Source of the DNA: Enterococcus thailandicus
GTDB taxonomy: Bacteria > Bacillota > Bacilli > Lactobacillales > Enterococcaceae
DNA length: 64,000 nucleotides
Assembly: GCF_001886265.1 (NCBI RefSeq)
Contig: NZ_JXLE01000014.1
Span: 1 to 64,000 of the forward strand
Direction: 5' to 3'
This document shows, in pieces, positions 25,872-35,187 of this stretch. A program made the position numbers and the translations under genes. Position 1 is the stretch's first letter, and the number at the start of each line of letters is the position of its first letter. Under the pieces are notes generated by a model. It did not search any database, was not told the DNA's origin, and saw nothing but the letters and a program-made list of their open reading frames with translations.

Positions 25872-26618
25872 TTACTGCTCTGCCTCTTCTTGCTGGATTT
25901 CAGCTAAAAATTTCGCCATCTGCGGTGTTAGTTCTAAGTCAGCTAGTAGATCCGGGCGTCGTTGAACGGTTCGACGTAACGATTCTTTTAATTGCCACTC
26001 TTCAATCAGCTTATGATTACCATTCGTTAATACATCAGGGACTTTCATTCCTTTAAATTCAGCAGGTCTTGTGTACTGCGGATGCTCAAGTAAGCCAGTA
26101 GAATATGAATCTGTTTGCGCAGAAGTTTGATTTCCTAACACATCGGGAAGTAAGCGAACAGTGGCATCAATCATAACCATCGCTCCAAGTTCTCCCCCAG
26201 TCAAAACGTAATCACCCAACGAAACTTCGTCTGTTACCAAGGTTCGGATTCGTTCATCATATCCTTCATAATGACCACAAATAAATACTAACTGCTCTTC
26301 TTGCGAAAATTCTTCTGCCATCGCTTGATTAAATTGTTTACCAGCTGGGTCTAACAAAATCACTCGCTTCTTGACAGTTGGATTTGCTTCATCAATTGCT
26401 TTTAAATTGTCATAGATTGGTTGAACTTTCAATAACATTCCAGCTCCACCACCATAAGGGTAGTCATCGACTGTTTGGTGTTTGTTATCAGAATACTCAC
26501 GAAAATTAGACACATTGATGTCTAGCAATCCTTTATCAACAGCTTTCCCAATAATTGATTCACCCATAGGACCTTCAAACATTTTAGGAAATAGGGTCAA
26601 TACATCAATTTTCATCAT
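25872..26618 (-). CDS. trmD: tRNA (guanine-N1)-methyltransferase
   Basis: A SPOUT methyltransferase that makes m1G37 in tRNAs and prevents +1 frameshifting. Family motifs are intact: [33 protein letters not shown] and [17 protein letters not shown] (the trefoil-knot AdoMet site). It overlaps the 3' end of rimM by about 14 bases. The ATG at 26618 or 26615 follows AGAAGGG; a TTG just before is less likely. Length about 248, normal. Confidence 0.97.
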   Translation of the reverse strand: MMKIDVLTLFPKMFEGPMGESIIGKAVDKGLLDINVSNFREYSDNKHQTVDDYPYGGGAGMLLKVQPIYDNLKAIDEANPTVKKRVILLDPAGKQFNQAMAEEFSQEEQLVFICGHYEGYDERIRTLVTDEVSLGDYVLTGGELGAMVMIDATVRLLPDVLGNQTSAQTDSYSTGLLEHPQYTRPAEFKGMKVPDVLTNGNHKLIEEWQLKESLRRTVQRRPDLLADLELTPQMAKFLAEIQQEEAEQ

Positions 26619-27129
26619 CAATCAACCCTTCTGGAATTTCCACATGGACTACTCCATTGGCTACATCCACTTCCTTTACGACTGATGCAATATAAGGAAG
26701 CAACAAATCTTTTTTCTTTTCACGTTGAACTACCCAAACATCATTTGCTCCAGGAGAAAGGATTTCTTTTACTTTTCCAAGTTTTTCGCCAGCCTCATCC
26801 AAGACCTCTAAGCCGATGATCTCATGGTAATAAAATTCATTTTCTTCTAGCGCTGAAATTTCTTCTTTTGACACCTTTAAAATGCCATCACGATATTTTT
26901 CGACATCATTGATTGATGGGTGTCCTTCAAAACTCAACAAATCAAAATTTTTATGTTTACGATGACTTTTGATAGTCAATTCAACCGGTGCTTTTCCATC
27001 TTGGAACAAAGTTAGCTGTGCACCCTTTTGGTAACGTTCTTCAGGAAAGTCAGTCGTTGAAATAACACGAACTTCACCCTTTAAACCTTGAGTATTGACA
27101 ATTTTTCCAACATTTAGATATTCAGTCAC
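26605..27129 (-). CDS. rimM: Ribosome maturation factor RimM
   Basis: The 174-residue 16S rRNA processing protein has an N-terminal RimM barrel ([18 protein letters not shown]) and a C-terminal PRC barrel ([23 protein letters not shown] ... GANDVWVV). It binds S19 during 30S head assembly. The start appears to be GTG with GAGGAAAAATT upstream. Overlap with trmD indicates coupling. First gene of the rimM-trmD-rplS unit: a terminator lies between khpA and this gene, so it must have its own promoter in 27130-27360. Confidence 0.96.
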   Translation of the reverse strand: MTEYLNVGKIVNTQGLKGEVRVISTTDFPEERYQKGAQLTLFQDGKAPVELTIKSHRKHKNFDLLSFEGHPSINDVEKYRDGILKVSKEEISALEENEFYYHEIIGLEVLDEAGEKLGKVKEILSPGANDVWVVQREKKKDLLLPYIASVVKEVDVANGVVHVEIPEGLIDDEN

Positions 27130-27361
27130 AATTTTTCCTCATTTCTTTTTTCTCTGCTTCATTTTAGCATGGGCGTTTAGTCAATTCTAGTTTTGTTTTT
27201 CAAAATGAATTCTTTTTTACTTTTATGTCAAAAAATAGAAAAATACGGGACATAGATTGAACTCATTTTGTGTTCTACCCACGTTTTACGTTTACGGTTG
27301 AATAAGGTAATCTTTGCGATAGAAACTTTTTAAGGACATCATTCTTTCGTAGAAAGCAAAA

Positions 27362-27396
27362 AAAAACTGTTTCGAAAAAATTCGAAACAGTTTTTG
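27362..27396 (-). terminator. Terminator behind khpA
   Basis: AAAAACTGTTTCGAA and TTCGAAACAGTTTTT form a strong stem with a T-run on the minus strand, separating rpsP-khpA from rimM-trmD-rplS. Confidence 0.85.
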
Positions 27397-27397
27397 A

Positions 27398-27646
27398 TTA
27401 TTCCTTATCATCAACGATATTTAAACGAACCTTTTTAGGCGCGTTAATTCGTACACCGTAAACGATAGTCCGAATTGCTTTGGCAACTCGTCCTTGTTTT
27501 CCAATGATACGACCAATATCTTCTGGTGCTACAGTTAGATTGTATTCATAAAAATCTTTCGATTCAACGACCTCTAACCGAACTTGATCAGGATGAGTGA
27601 CTAACGGACGAACGATTGTTAAGACTAGCTCACTTAAATCTTTCAT
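27398..27646 (-). CDS. khpA: KH-domain RNA-binding protein KhpA
   Basis: An 82-residue single KH domain (YlqC family) with the GxxG loop in IIGKQGRVAKAIRT. Partner of KhpB/Jag in RNA binding linked to cell elongation in streptococci and enterococci. It lies 11 bases behind rpsP, as in most Firmicutes, and AAGGTGAG precedes the ATG. Confidence 0.95.
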   Translation of the reverse strand: MKDLSELVLTIVRPLVTHPDQVRLEVVESKDFYEYNLTVAPEDIGRIIGKQGRVAKAIRTIVYGVRINAPKKVRLNIVDDKE

Positions 27647-27657
27647 ATCCGCTCACC

Positions 27658-27933
27658 TTATTTCTTTGAAAATTTAGCTTCGTGGTGTTTTTGCATAACG
27701 CCTTCTTTTGAAAGGATGTTACGAACTGTATCTGAAGGTTGTGCACCTTTTGATAACCAGTTAAGAACTAAGTCTTCTTTTAAAACTACTTCTGCAGGGT
27801 CTTTCAAAGGATTGTAAGTACCTACAGTTTCGATGAAACGTCCGTCACGAGGAGAACGTGAATCAGCTACTACAATACGGTAAAAAGGACTCTTTTTAGA
27901 ACCCATACGTTTTAAACGAATTTTAACTGCCAT
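27658..27933 (-). CDS. rpsP: 30S ribosomal protein S16
   Basis: The 91-residue S16 is recognised by [32 protein letters not shown] and [21 protein letters not shown] strong GGAGGTGG Shine-Dalgarno is present. Normally rpsP directly follows ffh; here they are about 2.3 kb apart. It is separated from the divergent FMN reductase gene by 230 bp that must carry both promoters. Confidence 0.98.
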   Translation of the reverse strand: MAVKIRLKRMGSKKSPFYRIVVADSRSPRDGRFIETVGTYNPLKDPAEVVLKEDLVLNWLSKGAQPSDTVRNILSKEGVMQKHHEAKFSKK

Positions 27934-28162
27934 TATTTATTTCCACCTCCATTGATTTATTCACAAGATGTAGTGTAACAGTTTTTTTTTACCCTGTAAA
28001 GCTTTTTTTCTTTACAGTCTCATAAATTCCTTTTTTTTATTGATTGTAGACACTTTTTTCGATTATTTTTTTGGATCTTTAAATAGCAAGTGTTTTTATT
28101 TGCTCGTTTTACTTATTTTTTGTAAGATAGTTATGAAAGATAATTATTAGGAGGTTCTATTT

Positions 28163-28717
28163 ATGACAAAAAAAATTGGCTTTTTTATTGGAAGTTTAAG
28201 AGAAGATTCTTATAACAAAAAGGTTGCTGAAGCTTTCGCAAGCTTACTACCTGAAGGCTATGAAAGTGTCTTTGTTAAAATTGATGATCTTCCTTTTTAT
28301 AATGAAGATCTTGAAACACCAGAAAATGCACCGGAAGCTTGGACTCGTTTCCGTAACGAAGTAAAAGATTTAGATGGTGTTATTTTTGTTTCACCTGAAT
28401 ACAATCGTTCAATTCCGGCAGTCTTGAAAAACGCACTAGACGTTGGTTCTCGTCCTTATGGTCAAAGCGTTTGGGATACAAAACCTGGTTTAGTTGTTAC
28501 TGCTTCTCCTGGTGGAATCGGTGGATTTGGTGCTAACCATATTATCCGTCAATCTTTAGTCTTCTTAAATGTGCCAACACTTCAACAACCAGAAGCTTAC
28601 ATTGGTAATATTGCAAACTTGGTTGGTGAAGATGGAAAAATCATTGATGGTACGATGAAATTCTTTGAAACAATTGTGAATGCGTATATTGACTTCTTGG
28701 AAAAATTGACGAAGTAA
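28163..28717 (+). CDS. NAD(P)H-dependent FMN reductase
   Basis: A 184-residue flavodoxin-fold reductase of the NADPH_FMN_red family (ChrR/YieF/azoreductase type). The phosphate-binding loop is FFIGSLREDSYNKK. The FMN-binding elements are SPEYNRSIPAVLKNALD and SPGGIGGFGANH. It reduces FMN, quinones, azo compounds or chromate at the expense of NAD(P)H. AGGAGG precedes the ATG. It is the only plus-strand gene inside the ffh-rpsP interval and is followed by a repeat array. Confidence 0.92.
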   Translation: MTKKIGFFIGSLREDSYNKKVAEAFASLLPEGYESVFVKIDDLPFYNEDLETPENAPEAWTRFRNEVKDLDGVIFVSPEYNRSIPAVLKNALDVGSRPYGQSVWDTKPGLVVTASPGGIGGFGANHIIRQSLVFLNVPTLQQPEAYIGNIANLVGEDGKIIDGTMKFFETIVNAYIDFLEKLTK

Positions 28718-28720
28718 AAC

Positions 28721-29000
28721 AAAGGTTGTGAAAGAAGTGTACGGCTCCAATAAATAAGAATAAATTTTCAGAAATTGCTTCTCAAATTTTCGTGAAATTT
28801 ATTCTTATTTTGAAGGAGTTACTTCTTGAACACCGTGGATAAAGGTTGTGGCTCAAAGCGCTTAGCTCCGACAAGATAGCGAGCAATCACTCAAAATAGC
28901 TCTTCATATTTTGAAGTGGATGCAAGCTATATCGAGGAGTTGCTTTGGGAGCACCGTGGATAAAGGTTGTCGCGCAAAGCGTTCAGCTTCAAGCAATTCA
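28721..29000 (+). repeat. Structured 120-bp repeat array, locus A (2.3 units)
   Basis: Three units begin with AAAGGTTGT at 28721, 28841 and 28962 (periods 120 and 121). Complete units end in GAACACCGTGGAT or GAGCACCGTGGAT. The first unit is subtype alpha (GTGTACGGCTCCAATAAATA ... GAAATTGCTTCTCAAATTTT). The second is subtype beta (CAAAGCGCTTAGCTCCGACA ... GCAAGCTATAT). The third is a truncated beta. Each unit can fold on itself, since its start (AGCTCC/AGCTTC) is complementary to its end (GGAGTT). Matching units occur in reverse at 48523-48876. No ORF explains it. Confidence 0.85.
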
Positions 29001-29002
29001 GC

Positions 29003-29047
29003 AAAAAAAGTTGTATGCCAAATAAAAATTTGGCATACAACTTTTTT
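29003..29047. terminator. Strong bidirectional terminator
   Basis: AAAAAGTTGTATGCCAAAT and ATTTGGCATACAACTTTTT form a 19-bp perfect stem. It ends the DHFR-like gene (minus) and the repeat-side transcript (plus). Confidence 0.88.
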
Positions 29048-29567
29048 ATTTTTTTCGATAATGTAATTCAAGAAACTGACCAAATTGTTGTGCACCAACA
29101 TATTCTAGTCTTTCTTCATAGTCACCGGGTTCAAACAAGCGAATTCCCTCACCGAGTAAGACTGGTGTGATTTGAATCCACCATTCATCAATCAACTGTT
29201 TTTCTAACAAAGGTTTAAGCAACGAGCCTCCACCAACAATCCAGATGTCTGAGCCAGATTCTTGTCGAAGGTTTTCTACAAACGAGGCTGGATCATCATT
29301 GATTACTGTCGCGTCTGGCAGAATCAATGATCGATTTCTCGAAAATACATAATTTTTCTTTTCCGGGTATAACAATTCTGTACCTAAAGATTTCTTAGCT
29401 TCCTCATACGTTTTCCGCCCCATAATCGTTGTATCAATTGTTTCATAAAATGCTTCATAAGTTGTTTCCTCACCTGCCGGCGTATCAAATAGCCATTGTA
29501 AATCATCTTCTTTTGTTGCCAGATAACCGTCCAAACTAATAGCTCCGTAAAAAACGATTTTTCGCAT
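29046..29567 (-). CDS. RibD C-terminal / dihydrofolate-reductase-like protein
   Basis: A 173-residue protein of the YyaP/YwjB type with the RibD_C (DHFR-like) fold: FYGAISLDGYLATKEDDLQWLFD at the N-terminus, TTIMGRKTYEE, then DIWIVGGGSLLKPLLEKQLIDEWWIQITPVLLGEG. It is probably an NADPH-dependent reductase of unknown substrate, distinct from true FolA. The start is placed at the ATG of MRKIVFY because GAAGGAGAG lies 5-10 bases upstream and would fall inside a longer frame. It follows tag by 27 bases, so they form one transcript. Confidence 0.88.
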   Translation of the reverse strand: MRKIVFYGAISLDGYLATKEDDLQWLFDTPAGEETTYEAFYETIDTTIMGRKTYEEAKKSLGTELLYPEKKNYVFSRNRSLILPDATVINDDPASFVENLRQESGSDIWIVGGGSLLKPLLEKQLIDEWWIQITPVLLGEGIRLFEPGDYEERLEYVGAQQFGQFLELHYRKK

Positions 29568-29594
29568 ATGTCTCTCCTTCACTTCGGATTTTTA

Positions 29595-30188
29595 TCAATC
29601 AATTGATTCGTCTTCTTGAATCGTTGATTGCTTTACTTCTGAATGTCTAAAGCAATCAATGACATGATCATTAATGATTCCAACTGCTTCTAAAAATGCA
29701 TAAATCGTGGTACTACCGACAAATTTAAACCCCTGTTTCTTCAGTTCTTTAGTGATTTTATCAGATAGTTCACTCGTTGTCGGAATTTCTTCTTGTGTTT
29801 GATACATATGATTCACCACTTCACCATCAGAAAACGACCATAAAAAAGTAGCAAAGCTTCCGAATTCTTGTTGGATTTTTTGAACGGCCTTAGCATTATG
29901 AATAGCAGCTTCAACTTTTCTTCGATTACGAATAATTCCTTTATCTTGAAGCAAAGATTCTATTTTATTTTCGTCATATGCCGCCACTTTTTCTAAAGAA
30001 AAATGATCATACGCAGAATCAAAAGCTTCAGTTTTATTTAAAATCGTTTGCCAACTTAATCCTGCTTGGTTAATATCCAGCATTAGCTTGCGATAAAGTC
30101 GTTGATCATCATATTCCGGAACACCCCAAATCGTATCATGATACTCTTTCATTGATGCCGTGTTTTCTGCCCAAGAACATCGTTTCAT
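29595..30188 (-). CDS. tag: DNA-3-methyladenine glycosylase I
   Basis: The 197-residue Tag enzyme removes 3-methyladenine from DNA. The zinc and substrate residues are seen: N-terminal MKRCSWAE with Cys, EYHDTIWGVPEYDD, and the C-terminal VGIINDHVIDCFRH, with the His and Cys ligands. The start at MKRCSW has GGAGG 8 bases upstream. It lies 81 bp behind a terminator that ends ffh. Confidence 0.95.
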   Translation of the reverse strand: MKRCSWAENTASMKEYHDTIWGVPEYDDQRLYRKLMLDINQAGLSWQTILNKTEAFDSAYDHFSLEKVAAYDENKIESLLQDKGIIRNRRKVEAAIHNAKAVQKIQQEFGSFATFLWSFSDGEVVNHMYQTQEEIPTTSELSDKITKELKKQGFKFVGSTTIYAFLEAVGIINDHVIDCFRHSEVKQSTIQEDESID

Positions 30189-30216
30189 TTTCCTTACCTC
30201 CACTTTCCTTCATTAA

Positions 30217-30260
30217 CAAAAAAGCTATGACAACATTTCAATCAATCGTTTGTCATAGCT
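30217..30260 (-). terminator. ffh terminator
   Basis: AGCTATGACAAC (30223-30234) pairs with GTCATAGCT (to 30260), followed on the minus strand by TTTTTTG. Confidence 0.82.
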
Positions 30261-30285
30261 CAAATTCATTCAATTCAGCAATTGC

Positions 30286-31704
30286 TTATTTACGTTTTTT
30301 CTTTTTCTTCTTGTTTTTCTTAACCATGCGATTCATCGCCATTTTTCCAAGTTTTCCTTTGACTCCTGTACCAAACATTTGGTCCATTCCCGGAATATTC
30401 ATGTCACCTTTCGACATTTGTTGCATCATTTTACGGGATTCCTTGAATTGTTTAATCATGCGGTTTACTTCTACTACACTATTTCCTGAACCAGCAGCGA
30501 TACGACGACGACGGCTAGGGTTCAACAAATCAGGATTTTCTCGCTCGGCAGGTGTCATTGAGTAGACCATTGCTTTTTTCCGTTCTACATCTTTTGGATC
30601 AACTTTTACGTTTTCAATCCCTGGTACTTGATTCATTCCTGGAATCATTTTAATTAGATCTTCTAATGGCCCCATTCCCATTACTTGATCCAGTTGTTCA
30701 ATAAAATCATTGAAGTCAAAAGAATTTTCCCGCATTTTTTGGGCAAGTTCTTCTGCTTTTTTCTCGTCATAATCTTGTTGCGCTTTTTCGATCAGCGTCA
30801 GCATGTCACCCATACCCAAGATTCGGCTGGCCATACGATCTGGATGGAAGACTTCAAGATCTGTTAATTTTTCACCTGACCCAATAAATTTGATTGGTGC
30901 ACCAGTTACTGAACGAATAGATAACGCTGCCCCACCTCTGGTATCTCCATCAAGTTTTGTAATAACAACCCCAGTAATACCTAGTTGTTGATTAAAACTG
31001 TCAGCTACGTTGACCGCATCTTGTCCAGTCATTGCATCAACAACCAAGAGAATTTCATTTGGTTGTGCAATTTCTTTGATTTGCTTCAACTCATCCATTA
31101 AGAGTTCATCAATGTGTAAACGACCAGCCGTATCAATCAAGACATAGTCATTTTTCTTTTCTTTGGCAACTTCCATTCCTTGACGAACGATTTCAACTGG
31201 ACTGACATCTGTTCCCATATCAAAGACAGGCACATCTAATTGTTGTCCCAAGACTTTTAATTGGTCAATCGCTGCAGGTCGGTACACGTCTCCTGCAATC
31301 ATCAATGGTCGTGCTTTTTCATTTTTCTTCAAAAAGTTTGCTAATTTCCCAGCAAAGGTCGTTTTACCAGCCCCTTGTAACCCGACCATCATAATAACAG
31401 TTGGGACTTTTGGTGACTTGATTAGTTCTGCTGTTTCGGAACCCAAGGTAATCGTTAATTCCTCATCAACAATTTTGACGATTTGTTGTGCTGGTGACAA
31501 GCTTTCAAGAACTTCTACTCCAACAGCACGCTCCCGCACACGTTTCGTGAAGTCTTTGACTACTTGTAAATTGACATCGGCTTCCAATAAAGCCAAGCGG
31601 ATTTCCCGCATCATTTCCTTGACGTCAGCTTCTGATACTTTTCCTTTTTTTCTTAATTTTCCCATCGCCTGTTGCAGACGTTCTGTTAAGCTTTCAAATG
31701 CCAT
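30286..31704 (-). CDS. ffh: Signal recognition particle protein Ffh
   Basis: The 472-residue SRP54 homologue has an N domain, a G domain with VGLQGAGKTTFAGKLA, DTAGRL, TKLDGDTRGGAAL, and a Met-rich C-terminal M domain (about 300-440, GMGPLEDLIKMIPGMNQVPG). The tail is unusually basic, ending in a run of Lys. It binds signal sequences and 4.5S/scRNA and delivers ribosomes to FtsY. It follows ylxM after 33 bp, as is standard. Confidence 0.98.
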   Translation of the reverse strand: MAFESLTERLQQAMGKLRKKGKVSEADVKEMMREIRLALLEADVNLQVVKDFTKRVRERAVGVEVLESLSPAQQIVKIVDEELTITLGSETAELIKSPKVPTVIMMVGLQGAGKTTFAGKLANFLKKNEKARPLMIAGDVYRPAAIDQLKVLGQQLDVPVFDMGTDVSPVEIVRQGMEVAKEKKNDYVLIDTAGRLHIDELLMDELKQIKEIAQPNEILLVVDAMTGQDAVNVADSFNQQLGITGVVITKLDGDTRGGAALSIRSVTGAPIKFIGSGEKLTDLEVFHPDRMASRILGMGDMLTLIEKAQQDYDEKKAEELAQKMRENSFDFNDFIEQLDQVMGMGPLEDLIKMIPGMNQVPGIENVKVDPKDVERKKAMVYSMTPAERENPDLLNPSRRRRIAAGSGNSVVEVNRMIKQFKESRKMMQQMSKGDMNIPGMDQMFGTGVKGKLGKMAMNRMVKKNKKKKKKRK

Positions 31705-31737
31705 TTTTCTTCATTCCTTTAATTAGTTTCTAGTTTG

Positions 31738-32076
31738 TTACTCTTCGATATCTTGAATTTGCTGGATAGAACCAATCAGTTCATTATCTTTTGGATAGTG
31801 CTCGGTGACATAAGTCATCAGTTGTTCCAAGGCTTGTTCACGCACGATGTAATTTGAAAAAAGATGCAGTTTTTTCTCGTAGTCTTCTAAAATTTTTCCA
31901 GTTCTCTTAATATTATCATAAACTGCTTGTCGACTGACTTGATATTCTTCTGCAATTTCTCCAAGTGAAAAATCATCAGCATAATACAGTTCCATATAAT
32001 TCATTTGTTTTTCAGTCAATAAGGTCGAGTAAAATTCAAAAAGTGCGTTCATTCGATTTGTTTTTTCAATTTCCAT
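31738..32076 (-). CDS. ylxM: YlxM-type HTH protein (UPF0122)
   Basis: A 112-residue helix-turn-helix protein of the YlxM family. [40 protein letters not shown] is a sigma-70 region 4-like HTH. It is always linked to ffh and stimulates the GTPase cycle of Ffh/FtsY in streptococci. Its ATG directly abuts the TGA of the DUF523 gene. Confidence 0.95.
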   Translation of the reverse strand: MEIEKTNRMNALFEFYSTLLTEKQMNYMELYYADDFSLGEIAEEYQVSRQAVYDNIKRTGKILEDYEKKLHLFSNYIVREQALEQLMTYVTEHYPKDNELIGSIQQIQDIEE

Positions 32077-32562
32077 TCAACTCACCTCATTTATCTTCGT
32101 AATTTCTTGCTGTTGTGCTAACCAATCTTCATCAGATAGAACGCTCATCTTCTGTTGTAAAAAATAGGCAGTTGCTACGCCTACACCCTCTGTTAATGTA
32201 CCAGAAAATGTACCGTCATATATTTGACTACTACCACAAGAAGGACTTTTTGCCTTCAAAATGAGTTGATCAATCTGTTGTTCTTTTAATTTTTGCCAAG
32301 CAAGAATTGCACCTGCCTGATATTCTTTTGTCACATCGACACCTTTGGAAGTTATGACTCTTGCTTTCCCATTCCAAACGTCAAACCCATCTCCGCCGAC
32401 AATTTCTGCTGGATCTCGGGGAATCGGTAAGCCACCCAAAACTTCTGGGCAAACCATGATGGCTTCGTGTTTTTCAACCAATGCGACAAGTTGCGAAACA
32501 GCTTTTGGCTGCCCATCATAACGACATAACACACCGCCTAAGCAAGCACTGATACCAATCAT
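32077..32562 (-). CDS. DUF523 family protein
   Basis: A 161-residue member of the DUF523 (YbbK) family with ISACLGGVLCRYDGQ, CPEVLGGLPIPRDPAEI and the Cys-rich motif KAKSPSCGSSQIYDGTFSG. The three conserved Cys suggest a metal or cluster site; function unknown. The start at MIGISACL is supported by AGGAAG 9 bases upstream. It heads the ylxM-ffh transcript. Confidence 0.9.
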   Translation of the reverse strand: MIGISACLGGVLCRYDGQPKAVSQLVALVEKHEAIMVCPEVLGGLPIPRDPAEIVGGDGFDVWNGKARVITSKGVDVTKEYQAGAILAWQKLKEQQIDQLILKAKSPSCGSSQIYDGTFSGTLTEGVGVATAYFLQQKMSVLSDEDWLAQQQEITKINEVS

Positions 32563-32690
32563 TTGAATCGCTTCCTTTCCTTCCAACAAAGTGCCTAATT
32601 ATTATACCATTTATTGAGTTGGTTACATAGCCCCTCCCCTTGATTCTATGCTAAAATAGGAAAGCATGAATATGTTTTAAAGGAGCGCTT

Positions 32691-33395
32691 ATGAAAAAAA
32701 TCTTAGTTGTTGATGATGAACCTTCCATCGTCACTTTATTAACCTTTAACCTAGAAAAAGAAGGCTATCAAGTTACCAGTGCAACGGATGGACGCGAGGG
32801 ATTAGAACTTGCTTTAGATCAAGCCTTTGATTTTATTATTTTAGATGTGATGCTTCCTTCAATGGATGGCATGGAAATTACACAGAAGCTTCGCCAAGAA
32901 AAAAATGATACACCCATTTTGATGCTAACCGCTAAAGATGATCAGATTGATCGAATTTTAGGCTTAGAAATTGGTGCCGATGATTACCTAATTAAACCAT
33001 TTAGCCCACGCGAAGTATTAGCTCGAATGAAAGCCATCTTTCGTCGAATGGAACCTCGAAGCAAGCCTGCTGAGGAAGAAGAGCCAGAATATTTAACAGT
33101 TGGTCAAATCATCGCTAACTTAACTAATTTTCAAGTCACTGTTGACGGTCGTTTGATTGAACTGACTCCCAAAGAATTTGAATTGTTAGTTTACTTTATG
33201 AAACGAAAAGATCGCGTAATTGATCGAGACACCTTGCTCGAACGTATCTGGAATTTTGATTTTGCTGGTCAAAGTCGAATCGTCGATGTTCATGTCAGTC
33301 ACCTGAGAGAAAAGATCGAACGTGATCCAAAACATCCTAAATATTTAGTAACTGTCCGTGGATTTGGGTACAAATTTCAGGAGCCTCGACTATGA
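32691..33395 (+). CDS. phoP: Phosphate-type response regulator PhoP
   Basis: The 234-residue OmpR-family regulator has the receiver acidic pair in VVDDE, phospho-acceptor Asp52 (ILDVMLPSMDG), Lys102 (LIKPFS), and a winged helix (LTPKEFELLVYFMKRKDRVIDRDTLLERIW ... VHVSHLREKIE ... VRGFGYKF). It overlaps the kinase gene by 4 bases. The nearby convergent pstS with a canonical Pho box identifies it as PhoP/PnpR rather than WalR. Confidence 0.93.
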   Translation: MKKILVVDDEPSIVTLLTFNLEKEGYQVTSATDGREGLELALDQAFDFIILDVMLPSMDGMEITQKLRQEKNDTPILMLTAKDDQIDRILGLEIGADDYLIKPFSPREVLARMKAIFRRMEPRSKPAEEEEPEYLTVGQIIANLTNFQVTVDGRLIELTPKEFELLVYFMKRKDRVIDRDTLLERIWNFDFAGQSRIVDVHVSHLREKIERDPKHPKYLVTVRGFGYKFQEPRL

Positions 33396-35119
33396 AAAAT
33401 TGGAAAATTTTCTCAAGACGTATCCTATTCTTGGTCGTTTTCCTAACAGTTTTTATTGGTAGTTGGCAACTGATTTCAAATTATTTTCAACAGCAAATTA
33501 TTGAACAACAAGAAGAATACTTGACCAAGAAAGCACAACTATTAACGCGACAACTTACTTGGGCAAATCCTGACTCAATGGAAAACAAAGAAACCTTGAC
33601 AGAATTTGTTCATCAATCTTCTGAACGAATCACGCTACTAGATGCTAATGGCAATGTTTTGTATGATACCAGTGATGATGACCTGACAGGTAGCCGTAAC
33701 ACTCGTCCCGAAATCAAAGCTGTCCTTGACGGTGGGCGATTGGGAAGTTCCTTACGTCAAAGTGTGACTTTAAATGAACAGCTTCTCTATGTCGCTTTAC
33801 CGATTAAAGAAAATGGTCAATTAAAAGCCATGATCCGAATTGCCGAGCCAACAAGCGGATTTTTACCACGCACAGAAAATTTTCGTCGTTGGGTATTCTT
33901 GTTCTTTCTTCTCTTCTTTTGCATCCTTTCAGGAATGATCGCCTATTTTGCTTATCAGCGAAATGAACCTTTGCATACCGTACTACCTGTGTTGAAAAAA
34001 ATGGTCAACGACCCCGAAGAAACAGAAGTCATTATGCAAACTTCAGATCAATGGGAAGAACTTTATCAAACAATCAACGCACTAAGCGAACAAATGAGTA
34101 ATATGTATCGTGCTTACGCAACCACTGAAGAACAGTTGTACACGTTGCTGAACGAATTAATGATTGGCGTCTTTCTAATTGATTCCGAATCGCATTTACG
34201 TTTACTAAATCCTAAAATGCAGATGCATCTTGGGGTTACGACTTATCTGACCTCGCAACCTTATGCTGAGGTCATTCAAGAACCTCAGCTAATCCATTTG
34301 ATTCATCAGGTTTCTGCTACGAATCCGTTAGTTCAGCAAGAAATCAAATTAAGTGAAGGCAATCAAACGTTGGACATCAGTTTACGTTACTTTATCAATG
34401 CAGATGGAACTGGACAAATTCTTGGCGTAGCTTATGATTTAACCAAAGTTCGTCGGCTCGAAAAAGTCCAGAAAGATTTTGTTGGAAATGTTTCTCATGA
34501 ATTAAAAACGCCGGTTACTTCATTGATGGGCTTCACGGAAACACTTCTTGATGGTGCCAAAGATGATCCAGAAACATTAACTACTTTTTTAGAAATCATG
34601 CAAAAAGATGCTCGTCGTTTAGATCAGTTGATTCGCGAAATCATTCAGTTATCTAAAGATGGTGAAAATTTATATGAATCACAAACGATTTATCTAGAAT
34701 CTTACTTTGAACAAATTATTCAAAGCTACCAACCCTTTATCAAACAGAAAAAATTAAGTGTTAAACTGCTGGGGAATAATGGCGCATTTACCATTCAGTC
34801 AGAAATTTTATACCCAATTATCAAAAACTTGATTGAAAATGCCATCCAATATTCAAAAGAAGGTGGCCAAATTATTATTCGTTATCGTGTAGATGATCAC
34901 TTATGGTTTTCTGTCCAAGATTTTGGAATTGGAATTGATCAAGAAGACCAGGAACGAATTTTTGAACGTTTTTATCGCGTTGATAAAGCACGCAGCCGAC
35001 ACTCTGGAGGAACAGGTTTAGGTCTAGCAATCGTCAAAGACTATGTCAAATTGTTACACGGCACGATTACTGTGGAAAGTCATCCCGGTGTGGGCTCCAC
35101 TTTCGAAGTTACTTTATGA
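33392..35119 (+). CDS. phoR: Sensor histidine kinase PhoR
   Basis: The 575-residue kinase has TM1 at about 10-30, an extracytoplasmic domain (31-165), TM2 at about 167-187, a PAS domain (about 245-350), HisKA with His369 (VSHELKTPVTSL), and HATPase_c with NLIENAIQYSKEGG, DFGIGI and GGTGLGLAIVK. The architecture is that of PhoR-type kinases, controlled through the Pst system. All catalytic motifs are intact. Confidence 0.93.
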   Translation: MKNWKIFSRRILFLVVFLTVFIGSWQLISNYFQQQIIEQQEEYLTKKAQLLTRQLTWANPDSMENKETLTEFVHQSSERITLLDANGNVLYDTSDDDLTGSRNTRPEIKAVLDGGRLGSSLRQSVTLNEQLLYVALPIKENGQLKAMIRIAEPTSGFLPRTENFRRWVFLFFLLFFCILSGMIAYFAYQRNEPLHTVLPVLKKMVNDPEETEVIMQTSDQWEELYQTINALSEQMSNMYRAYATTEEQLYTLLNELMIGVFLIDSESHLRLLNPKMQMHLGVTTYLTSQPYAEVIQEPQLIHLIHQVSATNPLVQQEIKLSEGNQTLDISLRYFINADGTGQILGVAYDLTKVRRLEKVQKDFVGNVSHELKTPVTSLMGFTETLLDGAKDDPETLTTFLEIMQKDARRLDQLIREIIQLSKDGENLYESQTIYLESYFEQIIQSYQPFIKQKKLSVKLLGNNGAFTIQSEILYPIIKNLIENAIQYSKEGGQIIIRYRVDDHLWFSVQDFGIGIDQEDQERIFERFYRVDKARSRHSGGTGLGLAIVKDYVKLLHGTITVESHPGVGSTFEVTL

Positions 35120-35132
35120 AGTGACTAACATG

Positions 35133-35180
35133 AAAAAAACAGTGACGAGAATCGATACGATTTTCGCCGCTGCTTTTTTT
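35133..35180. terminator. Terminator between phoR and pstS
   Basis: AAAAAACAGTGACGAGAATCG pairs with CGATTTTCGCCGCTGCTTTTTT around ATA. It serves both convergent genes. Confidence 0.85.
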
Positions 35181-35187
35181 CATATTC

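Noticed and set aside
28721..29000. CRISPR array.
   Set aside because: Units are 120 bp, contiguous and similar throughout; there are no short direct repeats separated by unique spacers.
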